A stretch of DNA of 9,560 nucleotides from Gardnerella kenyensis (lineage in GTDB: Bacteria > Actinomycetota > Actinomycetes > Actinomycetales > Bifidobacteriaceae): NCBI GenBank assembly GCA_003585735.1, contig NQOH01000004.1, positions 41,926 to 51,485 on the forward strand, in the 5' to 3' direction. The notes under the pieces were generated by a model. It saw only the letters and a list, made by a program, of their open reading frames with translations, was not told the DNA's origin and did no database searches. Within the stretch, counting starts at the first letter, position 1. Each line of letters opens with the position of its first letter. Below, in pieces: positions 1 to 6,886 of this stretch. A program made the translations under genes and the position numbers.

Positions 1-1675
1 CGCTTGCTTTCTTTCTGTCGTTGTCGTTTGTAAAAATTTGGCTTTTGAACCAAGCGAAGCATACTGTGAACAGTACTGCCCAAAGAACTAGGCCAACGCT
101 TTGCGCAAGGAAGGAAGATAATGGCGTTTCTGTGCGAAGCATTGCGTTAGAACGGTTGCCAAATCCCATAGGCATCCAACGTCCAGGCAAATCGCGTAGC
201 AAGTGATTAATATCGGCCACAGGCTTAAAGTTGTCTGCTATCATAAGCCCAAAAGTAATGTACGATGTAGCTGTAATCCAAAGCGTTACGATAATCGCAA
301 GCAATCCTACGCGCACTCTTAATTTGTTTGTGTGAATTGAAAAATGCTTCAAATTAATAAAAAGCAGTATTGTCATTAGCAAAGGCGGTAGTGCTGTGAG
401 CATAAAAGCTACTGCAACTGCGTTATGTTGGTGTGCTGAAATATGCTGCTTGCTTGCAATTAATGGCAAAACAGTGAAATACATTCCTGCGTATAACACT
501 GTAATTAAGTTAATAGTAATTGAAGTCAACGCTGCAAGACGACGTCCTCGTAGCATTCCCCAAGCAATAATCATCAGCGTAATAATTGGCAGAAGAATAC
601 GAATCCACAAGCTGCCGATAGCTACGTGATGTAGGCCTGAATGAAGTAGGCAGTTATTTGCGCTGTAATTTGCTATGCATCGAGTAATCCACGGTTTAGA
701 GCCCATTTGTGGAGACATGAATAAGCCTAATGTTGTAAGAATACCCGCGTGCGAGCGCGAAGATAGTGCGAGAAGAGGTCCTAAGGCTAGAATGCTTTGT
801 GCTACAGCAAAAAGCCTGCGAATTTCGTAATCGGTTCCTTCCCACCAATTTACGCTTTTTGATTTTATTTTTGAATTGATTTGCGAATTGTCTTCTAAAT
901 TCTCTTCTAATTTGCTTTCTAATTTGCTTTCTAATTTGCTTTCTGATTTGCACATAATATTGCCAATAATATGCCCTGTAAAAGCGGCAATAATAGTGCA
1001 ATAATCTCCAGGATTTCCACTATAAAGCATCATAGCTGAAGTGATTGCGTAACCGATAACAAGTAATCGCCTATGCCACAAAATTGATTCGTAAGCTGCT
1101 GAAGCCATAAAAGCGCCAATAAAAAGCGTAAATGGAGAAAGCCTAATAGGAATTTTGCTAATCCAATGCATATTGCGAATAATGAAAGAAAGATTGCCAA
1201 TAATCGCAAGTCCAATCACCATTCCAACAATTGTGCTTAGTATTGAAATAGCTATAATTCTAAAACGACTTATACGCGTTTCTGCTACACCAATCAAAAT
1301 AACAGCAAGAAAACAGTTAACAAGCATAGACGGCATGCTGTTTACAAAAAATAGCGAATGGCAAAGTTTCATCAGCAAAGTAGAAACGTTTGCGTGGCCG
1401 AAGAATAAGCTTGGTCCTTTGCTAGGGTTGTGCTTTACAAATAATTGCGAAAGAGTAGCGCTTGTGCCGTAAGTGTACACGTGCATAAGCGTTATGCTAA
1501 GCCAGTGAATGCAATTAATAACAACAAAAATGCATGTTATAGTAAGTGCAAAAACGCGCTGCCCAATCCACGCAATAAAATCTTTCATCAAGATTTTCGC
1601 GTGTTTAACTTGAGTATTTTTAGAAAGATTAGGATCCTTCTGCTTACAGCGTTTGTGTAAGAAATGCAAAGCCAT
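1..1675 (-). CDS. MprF-like aminoacyl-phosphatidylglycerol synthase, N-terminal membrane half (partial, 3' end outside window)
   Basis: The reading frame is open for 558 codons from ATG at 1673-1675 to the left edge, so the C terminus is missing. The visible part has a basic cytoplasmic N terminus (residues 1-40) and about 10-12 hydrophobic segments, roughly 41-64, 118-160, 181-242, 287-305, 356-403, 420-441, 453-480 and 523-543. A charged loop (243-286) contains KLES repeats. The stretch GNPGDYC...GH (220-235) resembles the rhomboid-like part of actinobacterial MprF-type proteins, and TDYEIRR (281-287) follows the loop. In bifidobacterial relatives, as I recall them, this architecture continues into a cytosolic DUF2156 domain that transfers an amino acid from tRNA to phosphatidylglycerol; that domain would lie just beyond position 1. 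The start sits 5 nt after the esterase stop, with only a weak AAAAGA upstream, so translation is probably coupled. The CDS is certain; the family is a recognition call, and the amino acid used cannot be told. Confidence 0.7.
   Translation of the reverse strand, partial: MALHFLHKRCKQKDPNLSKNTQVKHAKILMKDFIAWIGQRVFALTITCIFVVINCIHWLSITLMHVYTYGTSATLSQLFVKHNPSKGPSLFFGHANVSTLLMKLCHSLFFVNSMPSMLVNCFLAVILIGVAETRISRFRIIAISILSTIVGMVIGLAIIGNLSFIIRNMHWISKIPIRLSPFTLFIGAFMASAAYESILWHRRLLVIGYAITSAMMLYSGNPGDYCTIIAAFTGHIIGNIMCKSESKLESKLESKLEENLEDNSQINSKIKSKSVNWWEGTDYEIRRLFAVAQSILALGPLLALSSRSHAGILTTLGLFMSPQMGSKPWITRCIANYSANNCLLHSGLHHVAIGSLWIRILLPIITLMIIAWGMLRGRRLAALTSITINLITVLYAGMYFTVLPLIASKQHISAHQHNAVAVAFMLTALPPLLMTILLFINLKHFSIHTNKLRVRVGLLAIIVTLWITATSYITFGLMIADNFKPVADINHLLRDLPGRWMPMGFGNRSNAMLRTETPLSSFLAQSVGLVLWAVLFTVCFAWFKSQIFTNDNDRKKAS
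895..951 (-). repeat. 12-bp tandem repeat inside the MprF-like gene
   Basis: Three perfect copies of CTAATTTGCTTT (plus-strand reading) occupy 907-942, with a degenerate copy on each side (895-906 and 943-951). In the minus-strand protein the repeat encodes KLES units (residues 243-262), giving a hydrophilic charged stretch between two membrane blocks. The unit is a multiple of three, so gain or loss of copies changes loop length by four residues without shifting the frame. Confidence 0.9.
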
Positions 1676-1680
1676 ATTTA

Positions 1681-3057
1681 TTATCTTTTCACTCGCTGAT
1701 CAATAAGAACTTGCAAATTTGGATAAGTATTTAATTTTGGCACAGTTGTTGAGATGCCTGTTTTCTTGCAAAAACGGTCAATAACTACACGTAATCCTGT
1801 TTGAACTGTGTGCCAATCGTGACCGTAGCCTTGAGCGATCATAGTAAGAACGTTCATTCCGCTTCGATGTGCGCTTATAGCAATAGTTGCCTGGTTTGCT
1901 TGAGATTTAGGATCCCAAGAACCAGCAATAGCGTAATAGTCTTGTTTAAGCGGAGCATGTTTGCGCATTATTTTACTAGGCACATGTTTTTCGTATGATG
2001 CGCTATTGCCGTCGAAATAACGTTTAATAGTTTCTTGACGATTTTTATACGTAGGCTCTAATTCTCCGCCTGCAGAATATATGACGCTAAAAAGATTAGG
2101 GTGAGATGGCGCAAGTTGTGTTGCGCAAGTGCCGCCTTGTGAAAATCCTCCAATAAGCCACATACTAGAATCATTGCTTACTGGCAAATGTTTACGGATC
2201 CAATTTGGAACGTCACGAGTTAAATAAGTTTCTGCTTTTCCGTACACGTGAGTGTCTGCGCATAGAGAATTATTCATAGAGTCGCCATTTTGATCGGGGG
2301 AGACAACAATAGGCGCAAGACCGTTATGATGTTTTGCGTAATCGTCTAGCATGCTTGAAATATTACTTGCTGCAAAAAAATGGTTAGGGCTTCCAGGCTG
2401 CCCGGCTAGCATAATCATGACTGGCAGCTTTGGGGGATTTTTAACAAGAGCCGCTGGAGGTAGATACAAGTTTGCTGTGCGCGCTTTAAAATTCGAAAGC
2501 GTGTTAGGAATATTCGCTGATCTTATAATTCCTTTTTCGGGTAATTTTGGTAGCTTATGCTCGCGTGCTAATCTGTGCCATTCTTTAATACTTGCTTTAG
2601 CTAAAGTTTCTTTATTAAGCTCCAATTTTGGAAAATTACCCATGCCAAAAATGGATCCAAGATTTGTAAACTCGCCGTATACCATATCTACACGCAATGT
2701 TGTGCTTAAAAGCGTAAGAATAATAGATATTATGGCAATTAATCTTTTTACGCCTTTAGAAAGAACTACCGCTGTAACTGCGAAGCCAATAAGACCAAAG
2801 CCGCATGCTATAGAAAGAATAACAAGCCAGCCTAGGCTTACTCCGAACACAAGAAATACGTCGGAAACTAGCCAAGCAATTGCGCCGCCTACAAAAAACG
2901 ATATAGTCGCAACGCCAAGCTCTACTAGCAAATGCAGCAAATGCTTTCCAGGTTTTGAGCGCATAACAACTAGCGCTAGCAAAGATATACCAGTTACGCT
3001 AAATAAGCTTGTAGGTAGCCAACCTTCCAAAAGGCTTATTTTCTCTAATTGCAACAT
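1681..3057 (-). CDS. Membrane-anchored alpha/beta-hydrolase esterase (esterase D / PF00756-like)
   Basis: The protein has 458 residues. Hydrophobic segments near 14-32, 42-64, 72-100 and 104-121 form an N-terminal anchor of about four helices. Basic loops (RSKPGKH at 33-39, KGVKR at 101-105) suggest by the positive-inside rule that the domain after residue 122 faces outside. This domain is an alpha/beta-hydrolase: nucleophile elbow GGFSQGG with Ser306, probable acid Asp382 in GSWDP, and probable base His413 in GYGHDW. The strand-turn MIMLAGQPG (214-222) fits the oxyanion-hole region of the esterase D group. The start is ATG at 3055-3057, with AGGA upstream. It is first in a pair with the MprF-like gene (5-nt gap), which hints that it acts on aminoacylated lipids, as the periplasmic hydrolase PA0919 beside the synthase PA0920 does in Pseudomonas aeruginosa. 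Family is secure; substrate is inference. A mycolyl-transferase-like or general lipid esterase role remains possible. Confidence 0.85.
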   Translation of the reverse strand: MLQLEKISLLEGWLPTSLFSVTGISLLALVVMRSKPGKHLLHLLVELGVATISFFVGGAIAWLVSDVFLVFGVSLGWLVILSIACGFGLIGFAVTAVVLSKGVKRLIAIISIILTLLSTTLRVDMVYGEFTNLGSIFGMGNFPKLELNKETLAKASIKEWHRLAREHKLPKLPEKGIIRSANIPNTLSNFKARTANLYLPPAALVKNPPKLPVMIMLAGQPGSPNHFFAASNISSMLDDYAKHHNGLAPIVVSPDQNGDSMNNSLCADTHVYGKAETYLTRDVPNWIRKHLPVSNDSSMWLIGGFSQGGTCATQLAPSHPNLFSVIYSAGGELEPTYKNRQETIKRYFDGNSASYEKHVPSKIMRKHAPLKQDYYAIAGSWDPKSQANQATIAISAHRSGMNVLTMIAQGYGHDWHTVQTGLRVVIDRFCKKTGISTTVPKLNTYPNLQVLIDQRVKR

Positions 3058-3270
3058 GCAGGAATCCTACACTTTCTTGCTTAACTACGTGCAAACTACT
3101 TTTTAAAGTGAGCATACGCGCAATATTTCACCCAACCGAAATATAGTTCGCGTATCTTAATTCTTTCTTAATATTTGCTTTAGTTTTTATAGTTTTTATT
3201 GTTTTAATCGTAGTTGCCGAATTACTTATTGTAATCAACCGGAAGTATGAAAAAAATCAGCATGTCGAGC

Positions 3271-3288
3271 TAGGGGTACTAGGGGTAC
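3271..3288 (+). repeat. Tandem 9-bp direct repeat upstream of the LTA-synthase-type promoter
   Basis: TAGGGGTAC occurs twice head to tail (3271-3279 and 3280-3288), followed by a partial TA. It ends about 10 nt before the expected -35 position of the -10 box at 3322-3327. GC-rich runs stand out in this AT-rich region. Placement just upstream of a poor -35 would suit an activator or response-regulator site; that role is inference. Confidence 0.5.
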
Positions 3289-3315
3289 TAATAAATATTC
3301 GTCTATGACGACACT

Positions 3316-3338
3316 AATAGCTATAATAGAAAGCTATT
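3316..3338 (+). promoter_or_regulatory. Probable promoter -10 box (TATAAT, 3322-3327) inside an inverted repeat
   Basis: TATAAT matches the sigma-70 family -10 consensus exactly. The -35 area around 3298-3304 (TTCGTC or TCGTCT) is poor. The box is flanked by a perfect 7-bp inverted repeat, AATAGCT (3316-3322) and AGCTATT (3332-3338), with a 9-nt spacer. Transcription would start near 3334-3338 and give a leader of about 50 nt before ATG 3384. The palindrome could be a repressor operator covering the -10, but no named regulator motif was recognised. Confidence 0.5.
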
Positions 3339-3383
3339 GTGCAAAACATAGGGGTTCACTTAGTAGAACGATTGGAATGTATT

Positions 3384-5537
3384 ATGGAAGAAATCGCAGT
3401 GGAGTCTTCACAAAACGGCACAGAAGAGGGTGACTATCAAAAGAGGAATCCTAAAGTAAAAAGTGCCAATTCTAAAGGAAAACACTGTACTTCTAAGAAT
3501 TTCTTTGCGCCTTTACAAAAGCTATTATCTAAATATCAAATAGCAATTCCGCGCTGGCTTTACATAGTATTTTTCGTCCTTAACAATATTGCAATAATCT
3601 CTATTTTCCAAGCTGGCGTACAAACTGGTTCTAAAAGCCAAGTGATTTCAGCGTTGAAAGAAACTATTACTCGAATGTTCACAGGCATTTGGGAAAGATT
3701 AGACTTTATTCTTCTGCTAAATGCTTTTATTGTTTCTGCAATTTATCTTTTATTGTTGTTGATTACTAACCGTTTTTGGATTACATCAATGATATTGCTG
3801 TCGGTTGCTGTGCTTATTTCCACAATTGAGTACATGAAAATTTTTGTGCGAAATGAGGCAATTCTTCCGGCAGATTTAAACTTTTTGCAAAGTGACACCG
3901 GAAATATTTCAACATTCCTTCCGCCTAATGCTGGACGCGTTATTTTATACGCGATTATTATGATACTTTTCTTTGTTGTTGTATTTATGCTTATTCATTT
4001 CCTCGATAAAAATCAAGGAAAAATAGTTTGGTTTAAAAGAAGAGATTTGCGTTACGGGCTTCGTGGCGGAATTTTTGTAGTTATTTTTGCAATATTTACT
4101 TTCTATATTGCTTCCGCTGGAACAGTTGGTTCTGTATCTAACTCGTTTAACCAATTCATGGGCGATAAGCCTGCAATGTGGGATTCTGTATACGACGCGC
4201 AACTTAACGGACCGCTTGTGGCGTTTATGCGTCAAGTTAATCCAAAAATTATGTCTAAGCCGGCAAATTATAGCGAATCTACTATGAAAGATGTGCTTAA
4301 GAGATACGAAAAGCTGGCAAATAAAATTAATACTTCTCGTAAAAATAAGATTAATAGCAGTACGTTTATTGTTGTTCTTTCTGAATCTTTCGCTAATCCT
4401 GAGCGTGTGCCTGGCCTATCGTTTAATAAGCAAGTTGCGCCTTTTATTAGCAATGTTAAAAAGTCTACTGATAGCGGTCTTATGCTTTCGTCAGGCTACG
4501 GTGGAGGAACTGCAAATCTTGAATACATGGCTATGACAGGCTTGAGTATGGTTAATTTTGATCCTTCTCTTACAAGCCCATACCAGCAGCTAGTGCCAAA
4601 AGCGGCGTGGACTCCTACTATTAACAGGTATTGGAATGATGGCAAAAATTCTCTTGCTTTCCACCCGTTTGAGCCATCCATGTATTTGCGCGCTAAGAAT
4701 TATAAGAAATTTGGTTTTACTAAGTTTTATTCCTTGCGTAAGCCTGATGTTATTAAGCATCAGAATCATATTGATTTATCTCCTTATGTTTCTGACGAGT
4801 CTGCTTACAGAAGCGTTTTTGAGTCAGTTTCGAAAAAGAAAACTTCAGATTTTATTCAATTAGTTACGATGCAAAATCACATGCCTTATAACGATTGGTA
4901 TAAGAATAATGATTTCAAAGTTTCTGCAAGCGAAGATGCTAAGCCTTTAGGTGAAGAAGAAGCTTCTATTATTCAAACGTATGCTAAAGGCGCAAACTAT
5001 ACGGATAAAGCTACTGAAAAGTTCCTTAATAAGCTAGACAAGCTTAATAAGCCTGTTACTGTTTTGTTCTACGGAGATCATCTTCCAGGAGCTTACTCAA
5101 CTGCCAGCATGAATAAGAATAATTCTCTTATGTTGCATTTGACTGACTACTTTATTTGGTCGAATAAAGCTGCAAGAAAATCTATGAGCGATTCTCAAAA
5201 GAAGCATGTTAAAACCGACGTGTACTCTTCGCCTAATTTCTTTGTGGCTCAAGTTGCTCGTCATATGAATGCTAAAGTTTCGCCGTACGTTGCTTTCCTT
5301 ACTAAATTGCATAAGCATATTAGCGCAATGGAACCGCCTGTTGTTAACACAATTCAAGGTTGGGATAGGATTCCTGAAGGGCAGCCGATTTATTTAGATG
5401 GCGAAGGTAGGCCAATGGTTTACTCAGCAATGGATGAGCAAACTAAGCAGCTTTTGGATGACTATAAGCTTATACAGTACGACATTACTGCTGGTAAAGG
5501 CTATATGCGCAATACCAAGTTCTTTACTATGCCGTGA
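3384..5537 (+). CDS. LTA-synthase-family phosphoglycerol transferase (sulfatase fold, membrane-bound)
   Basis: With ATG 3384 the protein has 717 residues, in the usual range of lipoteichoic acid synthase relatives. A basic, low-complexity cytoplasmic tail (1-55) is followed by five hydrophobic segments (about 58-78, 106-128, 132-150, 185-205, 228-246) and an extracellular sulfatase-fold domain (about 325-640). Expected active-site features are visible: SES with metal ligand Glu334, GGGTANLE with likely catalytic Thr376, MQNHMPY with His499, and YGDH with Asp565/His566. The C-terminal tail (DDYKLIQYD, 692-700) is common in this group. Family members move glycerol phosphate from phosphatidylglycerol onto a lipid-anchored or glycan acceptor outside the membrane. 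Bifidobacteria make a lipoglycan carrying single glycerol-phosphate side groups rather than a classical polyglycerol-phosphate chain, so that may be the acceptor here (inference). An upstream in-frame GTG at 3339 is disfavoured because it would leave almost no leader after the predicted promoter; ATG 3384 has GGA 7 nt upstream. Confidence 0.88.
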   Translation: MEEIAVESSQNGTEEGDYQKRNPKVKSANSKGKHCTSKNFFAPLQKLLSKYQIAIPRWLYIVFFVLNNIAIISIFQAGVQTGSKSQVISALKETITRMFTGIWERLDFILLLNAFIVSAIYLLLLLITNRFWITSMILLSVAVLISTIEYMKIFVRNEAILPADLNFLQSDTGNISTFLPPNAGRVILYAIIMILFFVVVFMLIHFLDKNQGKIVWFKRRDLRYGLRGGIFVVIFAIFTFYIASAGTVGSVSNSFNQFMGDKPAMWDSVYDAQLNGPLVAFMRQVNPKIMSKPANYSESTMKDVLKRYEKLANKINTSRKNKINSSTFIVVLSESFANPERVPGLSFNKQVAPFISNVKKSTDSGLMLSSGYGGGTANLEYMAMTGLSMVNFDPSLTSPYQQLVPKAAWTPTINRYWNDGKNSLAFHPFEPSMYLRAKNYKKFGFTKFYSLRKPDVIKHQNHIDLSPYVSDESAYRSVFESVSKKKTSDFIQLVTMQNHMPYNDWYKNNDFKVSASEDAKPLGEEEASIIQTYAKGANYTDKATEKFLNKLDKLNKPVTVLFYGDHLPGAYSTASMNKNNSLMLHLTDYFIWSNKAARKSMSDSQKKHVKTDVYSSPNFFVAQVARHMNAKVSPYVAFLTKLHKHISAMEPPVVNTIQGWDRIPEGQPIYLDGEGRPMVYSAMDEQTKQLLDDYKLIQYDITAGKGYMRNTKFFTMP

Positions 5538-5546
5538 TTTTGTAAG

Positions 5547-5587
5547 TTTCTAGTAGCTGTTAGCCAAGTACTAGCAGCTACTAGAAA
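5547..5587. terminator. Inverted repeat between convergent genes, probable terminator
   Basis: TTTCTAGTAGCTG (5547-5559) pairs perfectly with CAGCTACTAGAAA (5575-5587). A G-U pair and three further pairs (5560-5563 with 5571-5574) can extend the stem to 17 pairs around a 7-nt loop. It lies 9 nt after the stop of the LTA-synthase-type gene and 9 nt beyond the purD stop in the opposite direction. On the plus strand a T-rich stretch (GATTTTATTT) follows a few bases later; the minus-strand side has no clear T-run, so it probably works better for the plus-strand gene. Confidence 0.65.
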
Positions 5588-5596
5588 TGTTAGATT

Positions 5597-6868
5597 TTAT
5601 TTAAGCGCTTTTGAAGCAATATCGTGTCTAAAGAACATATGTGGAAGATTTAGGTTATCCAATATGCTGTAGACTGCGTTTTGCGCGTCTTTTACGTCTT
5701 TTCCGTGCACTTGTACTAGCGCAACTCTACCGGAAGAAGTTACGAGATTGCCGGTTTCTTCTTGGCTTTTAACTCCTGCAAAGTACACATGCTGACCTTG
5801 ATTTTCGTCAACAGGAATTTGTGGAAGGGGAGTGCCTGTAACTAAAGCGCCAGGGTAGCCTTCGCTTGCAATTATTACGCCGAGCGTAACACCGCTATTT
5901 TGCCACGTAAAAGTTGGTGTTTTGTGTTGCAAAATATTCCATATAGCTGCACCAAAATCTGAAGTGAGCCTAGGAAGCACAACTTCTGTTTCCGGGTCGC
6001 CAAAGCGAGCATTAAACTCAATAACTTTAGGTCCTGTTGCTGTATCAATCAAACCAGCATAAAGTATGCCTGTAAAAGGCGTTCCTTCTTTTGCTATGCC
6101 TTCAACGGTTGGGCGCACAATCTCGTCAATAGCGCGCTTAACTGTTTCATCGCTGATTTGTGGAACTGGGCTGTATGCTCCCATTCCGCCTGTGTTTGGA
6201 CCTTTATCGCCGTCGTAAGCGCGCTTATGATCTTGCGAAATTGGCATAACCCAAAAATCAGTGCCGCTTACGAAACTCATAAGCGAAAACTCTTGACCTT
6301 GCAAAAATTCTTCAATAACAACTTTTGCTCCGGCTTTGCCAAAACGGTGGTCGACGAAAATATCTTCCAAAGCATCAACTGCAGTTTGCTCGTCCATTGC
6401 AACAGTAACGCCTTTTCCTGCTGCTAAACCGTCTGCTTTAATCACAATTGGAGCGCCATGCTCAAGAACGTATGCGCGTGCCGGCTCCAAAGCGTCAAAA
6501 GTTTGGTAGGCTGCTGTTGGAACGTTGTGGCGAGCCATAAGCTTTTTAGCAAAATCTTTAGAGCCTTCGATTTGAGCCGCGGCTTTGTTTGGGCCAAAAG
6601 CGGGAATGTTGTGAGCTTCAAAATCGTCCACGATTCCGTTCATAAGCGGCACTTCTGGGCCAATAAAAGCGAAATCGTAGTTGTGCTCTTTAACGAAGTT
6701 AATAAGAGCTTCGTGATCTGACTGGCTTATGTTTACGGTTTTAATTCCGTCTGCTGCAATACCAGGGTTTCCAGGTGCAACAGCTACTTCTTCAACGCTT
6801 TCGCCTTTAAGAAGTGCGTGTGCAATAGCGTGTTCGCGTGCGCCGGAACCAACAACTAAAACTTTCAT
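5597..6868 (-). CDS. purD: Phosphoribosylamine-glycine ligase (GAR synthetase)
   Basis: This 423-residue protein has the normal length of a monofunctional PurD. It joins 5-phosphoribosylamine and glycine with ATP in the second step of purine synthesis, in the cytosol. The N-terminal domain shows GSGAREHA (7-14), APGNPG (31-36) and FIGPEVPL (68-75). The ATP-grasp part has IKADGLAAGKGV (143-154) with Lys144, GGMGAYSP (227-234), the TGILYAGL strand (266-273) and the metal-binding EFNARFGDPE (284-293). The C-terminal domain ends in FFRHDIASKAL, as in other family members. The start is ATG 6866-6868 with AAAGGA (6875-6880) 6 nt upstream. It is the last gene of the purF-purM-purD group and begins 18 nt after the purM stop, so it is very probably co-transcribed with purM. 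No key residue appears to be missing. Confidence 0.98.
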   Translation of the reverse strand: MKVLVVGSGAREHAIAHALLKGESVEEVAVAPGNPGIAADGIKTVNISQSDHEALINFVKEHNYDFAFIGPEVPLMNGIVDDFEAHNIPAFGPNKAAAQIEGSKDFAKKLMARHNVPTAAYQTFDALEPARAYVLEHGAPIVIKADGLAAGKGVTVAMDEQTAVDALEDIFVDHRFGKAGAKVVIEEFLQGQEFSLMSFVSGTDFWVMPISQDHKRAYDGDKGPNTGGMGAYSPVPQISDETVKRAIDEIVRPTVEGIAKEGTPFTGILYAGLIDTATGPKVIEFNARFGDPETEVVLPRLTSDFGAAIWNILQHKTPTFTWQNSGVTLGVIIASEGYPGALVTGTPLPQIPVDENQGQHVYFAGVKSQEETGNLVTSSGRVALVQVHGKDVKDAQNAVYSILDNLNLPHMFFRHDIASKALK

Positions 6869-6886
6869 TTTTTGTCCTTTATAGTT

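Larger units (their letters stand above)
3058..3383. other. Divergent intergenic region between the esterase and LTA-synthase-type genes
   Basis: This AT-rich stretch must hold the promoters of both divergent units. On the plus strand there is a tandem 9-bp repeat (3271-3288) and a consensus -10 box inside an inverted repeat (3316-3338), listed separately. For the esterase on the minus strand several AT-rich hexamers resemble -10 boxes (for example TATATT near 3140-3145 and TATAAA near 3186-3191), but none has a convincing -35 at proper spacing, so I do not assign one. No RNA gene or riboswitch was recognised. Confidence 0.8.

Noticed and set aside
895..951. CRISPR-like repeat array
   Set aside because: The repeats are 12 bp, directly adjacent without spacers, and encode an in-frame protein repeat.
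396..1660. Several short plus-strand and alternative minus-strand frames at the left of the window
   Set aside because: They overlap a single continuous 558-codon membrane protein frame on the minus strand that better explains the region.
2351..3106. Plus-strand open frame of 251 codons opposite the esterase
   Set aside because: It lies antisense to a convincing esterase with intact motifs, has no recognisable family or clear ribosome site, and its composition fits an antisense shadow.
3247..3273. Eight-codon leader peptide (MKKISMSS) with GGAAG upstream
   Set aside because: It lies upstream of the predicted -10 box, so it would not be on the transcript; it has no regulatory codon run and is likely chance.
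3339..3383. GTG 3339 as start of the LTA-synthase-type gene
   Set aside because: It would lie only about 1-5 nt after the predicted transcription start with no ribosome site; ATG 3384 gives a normal leader and a normal cytoplasmic tail.
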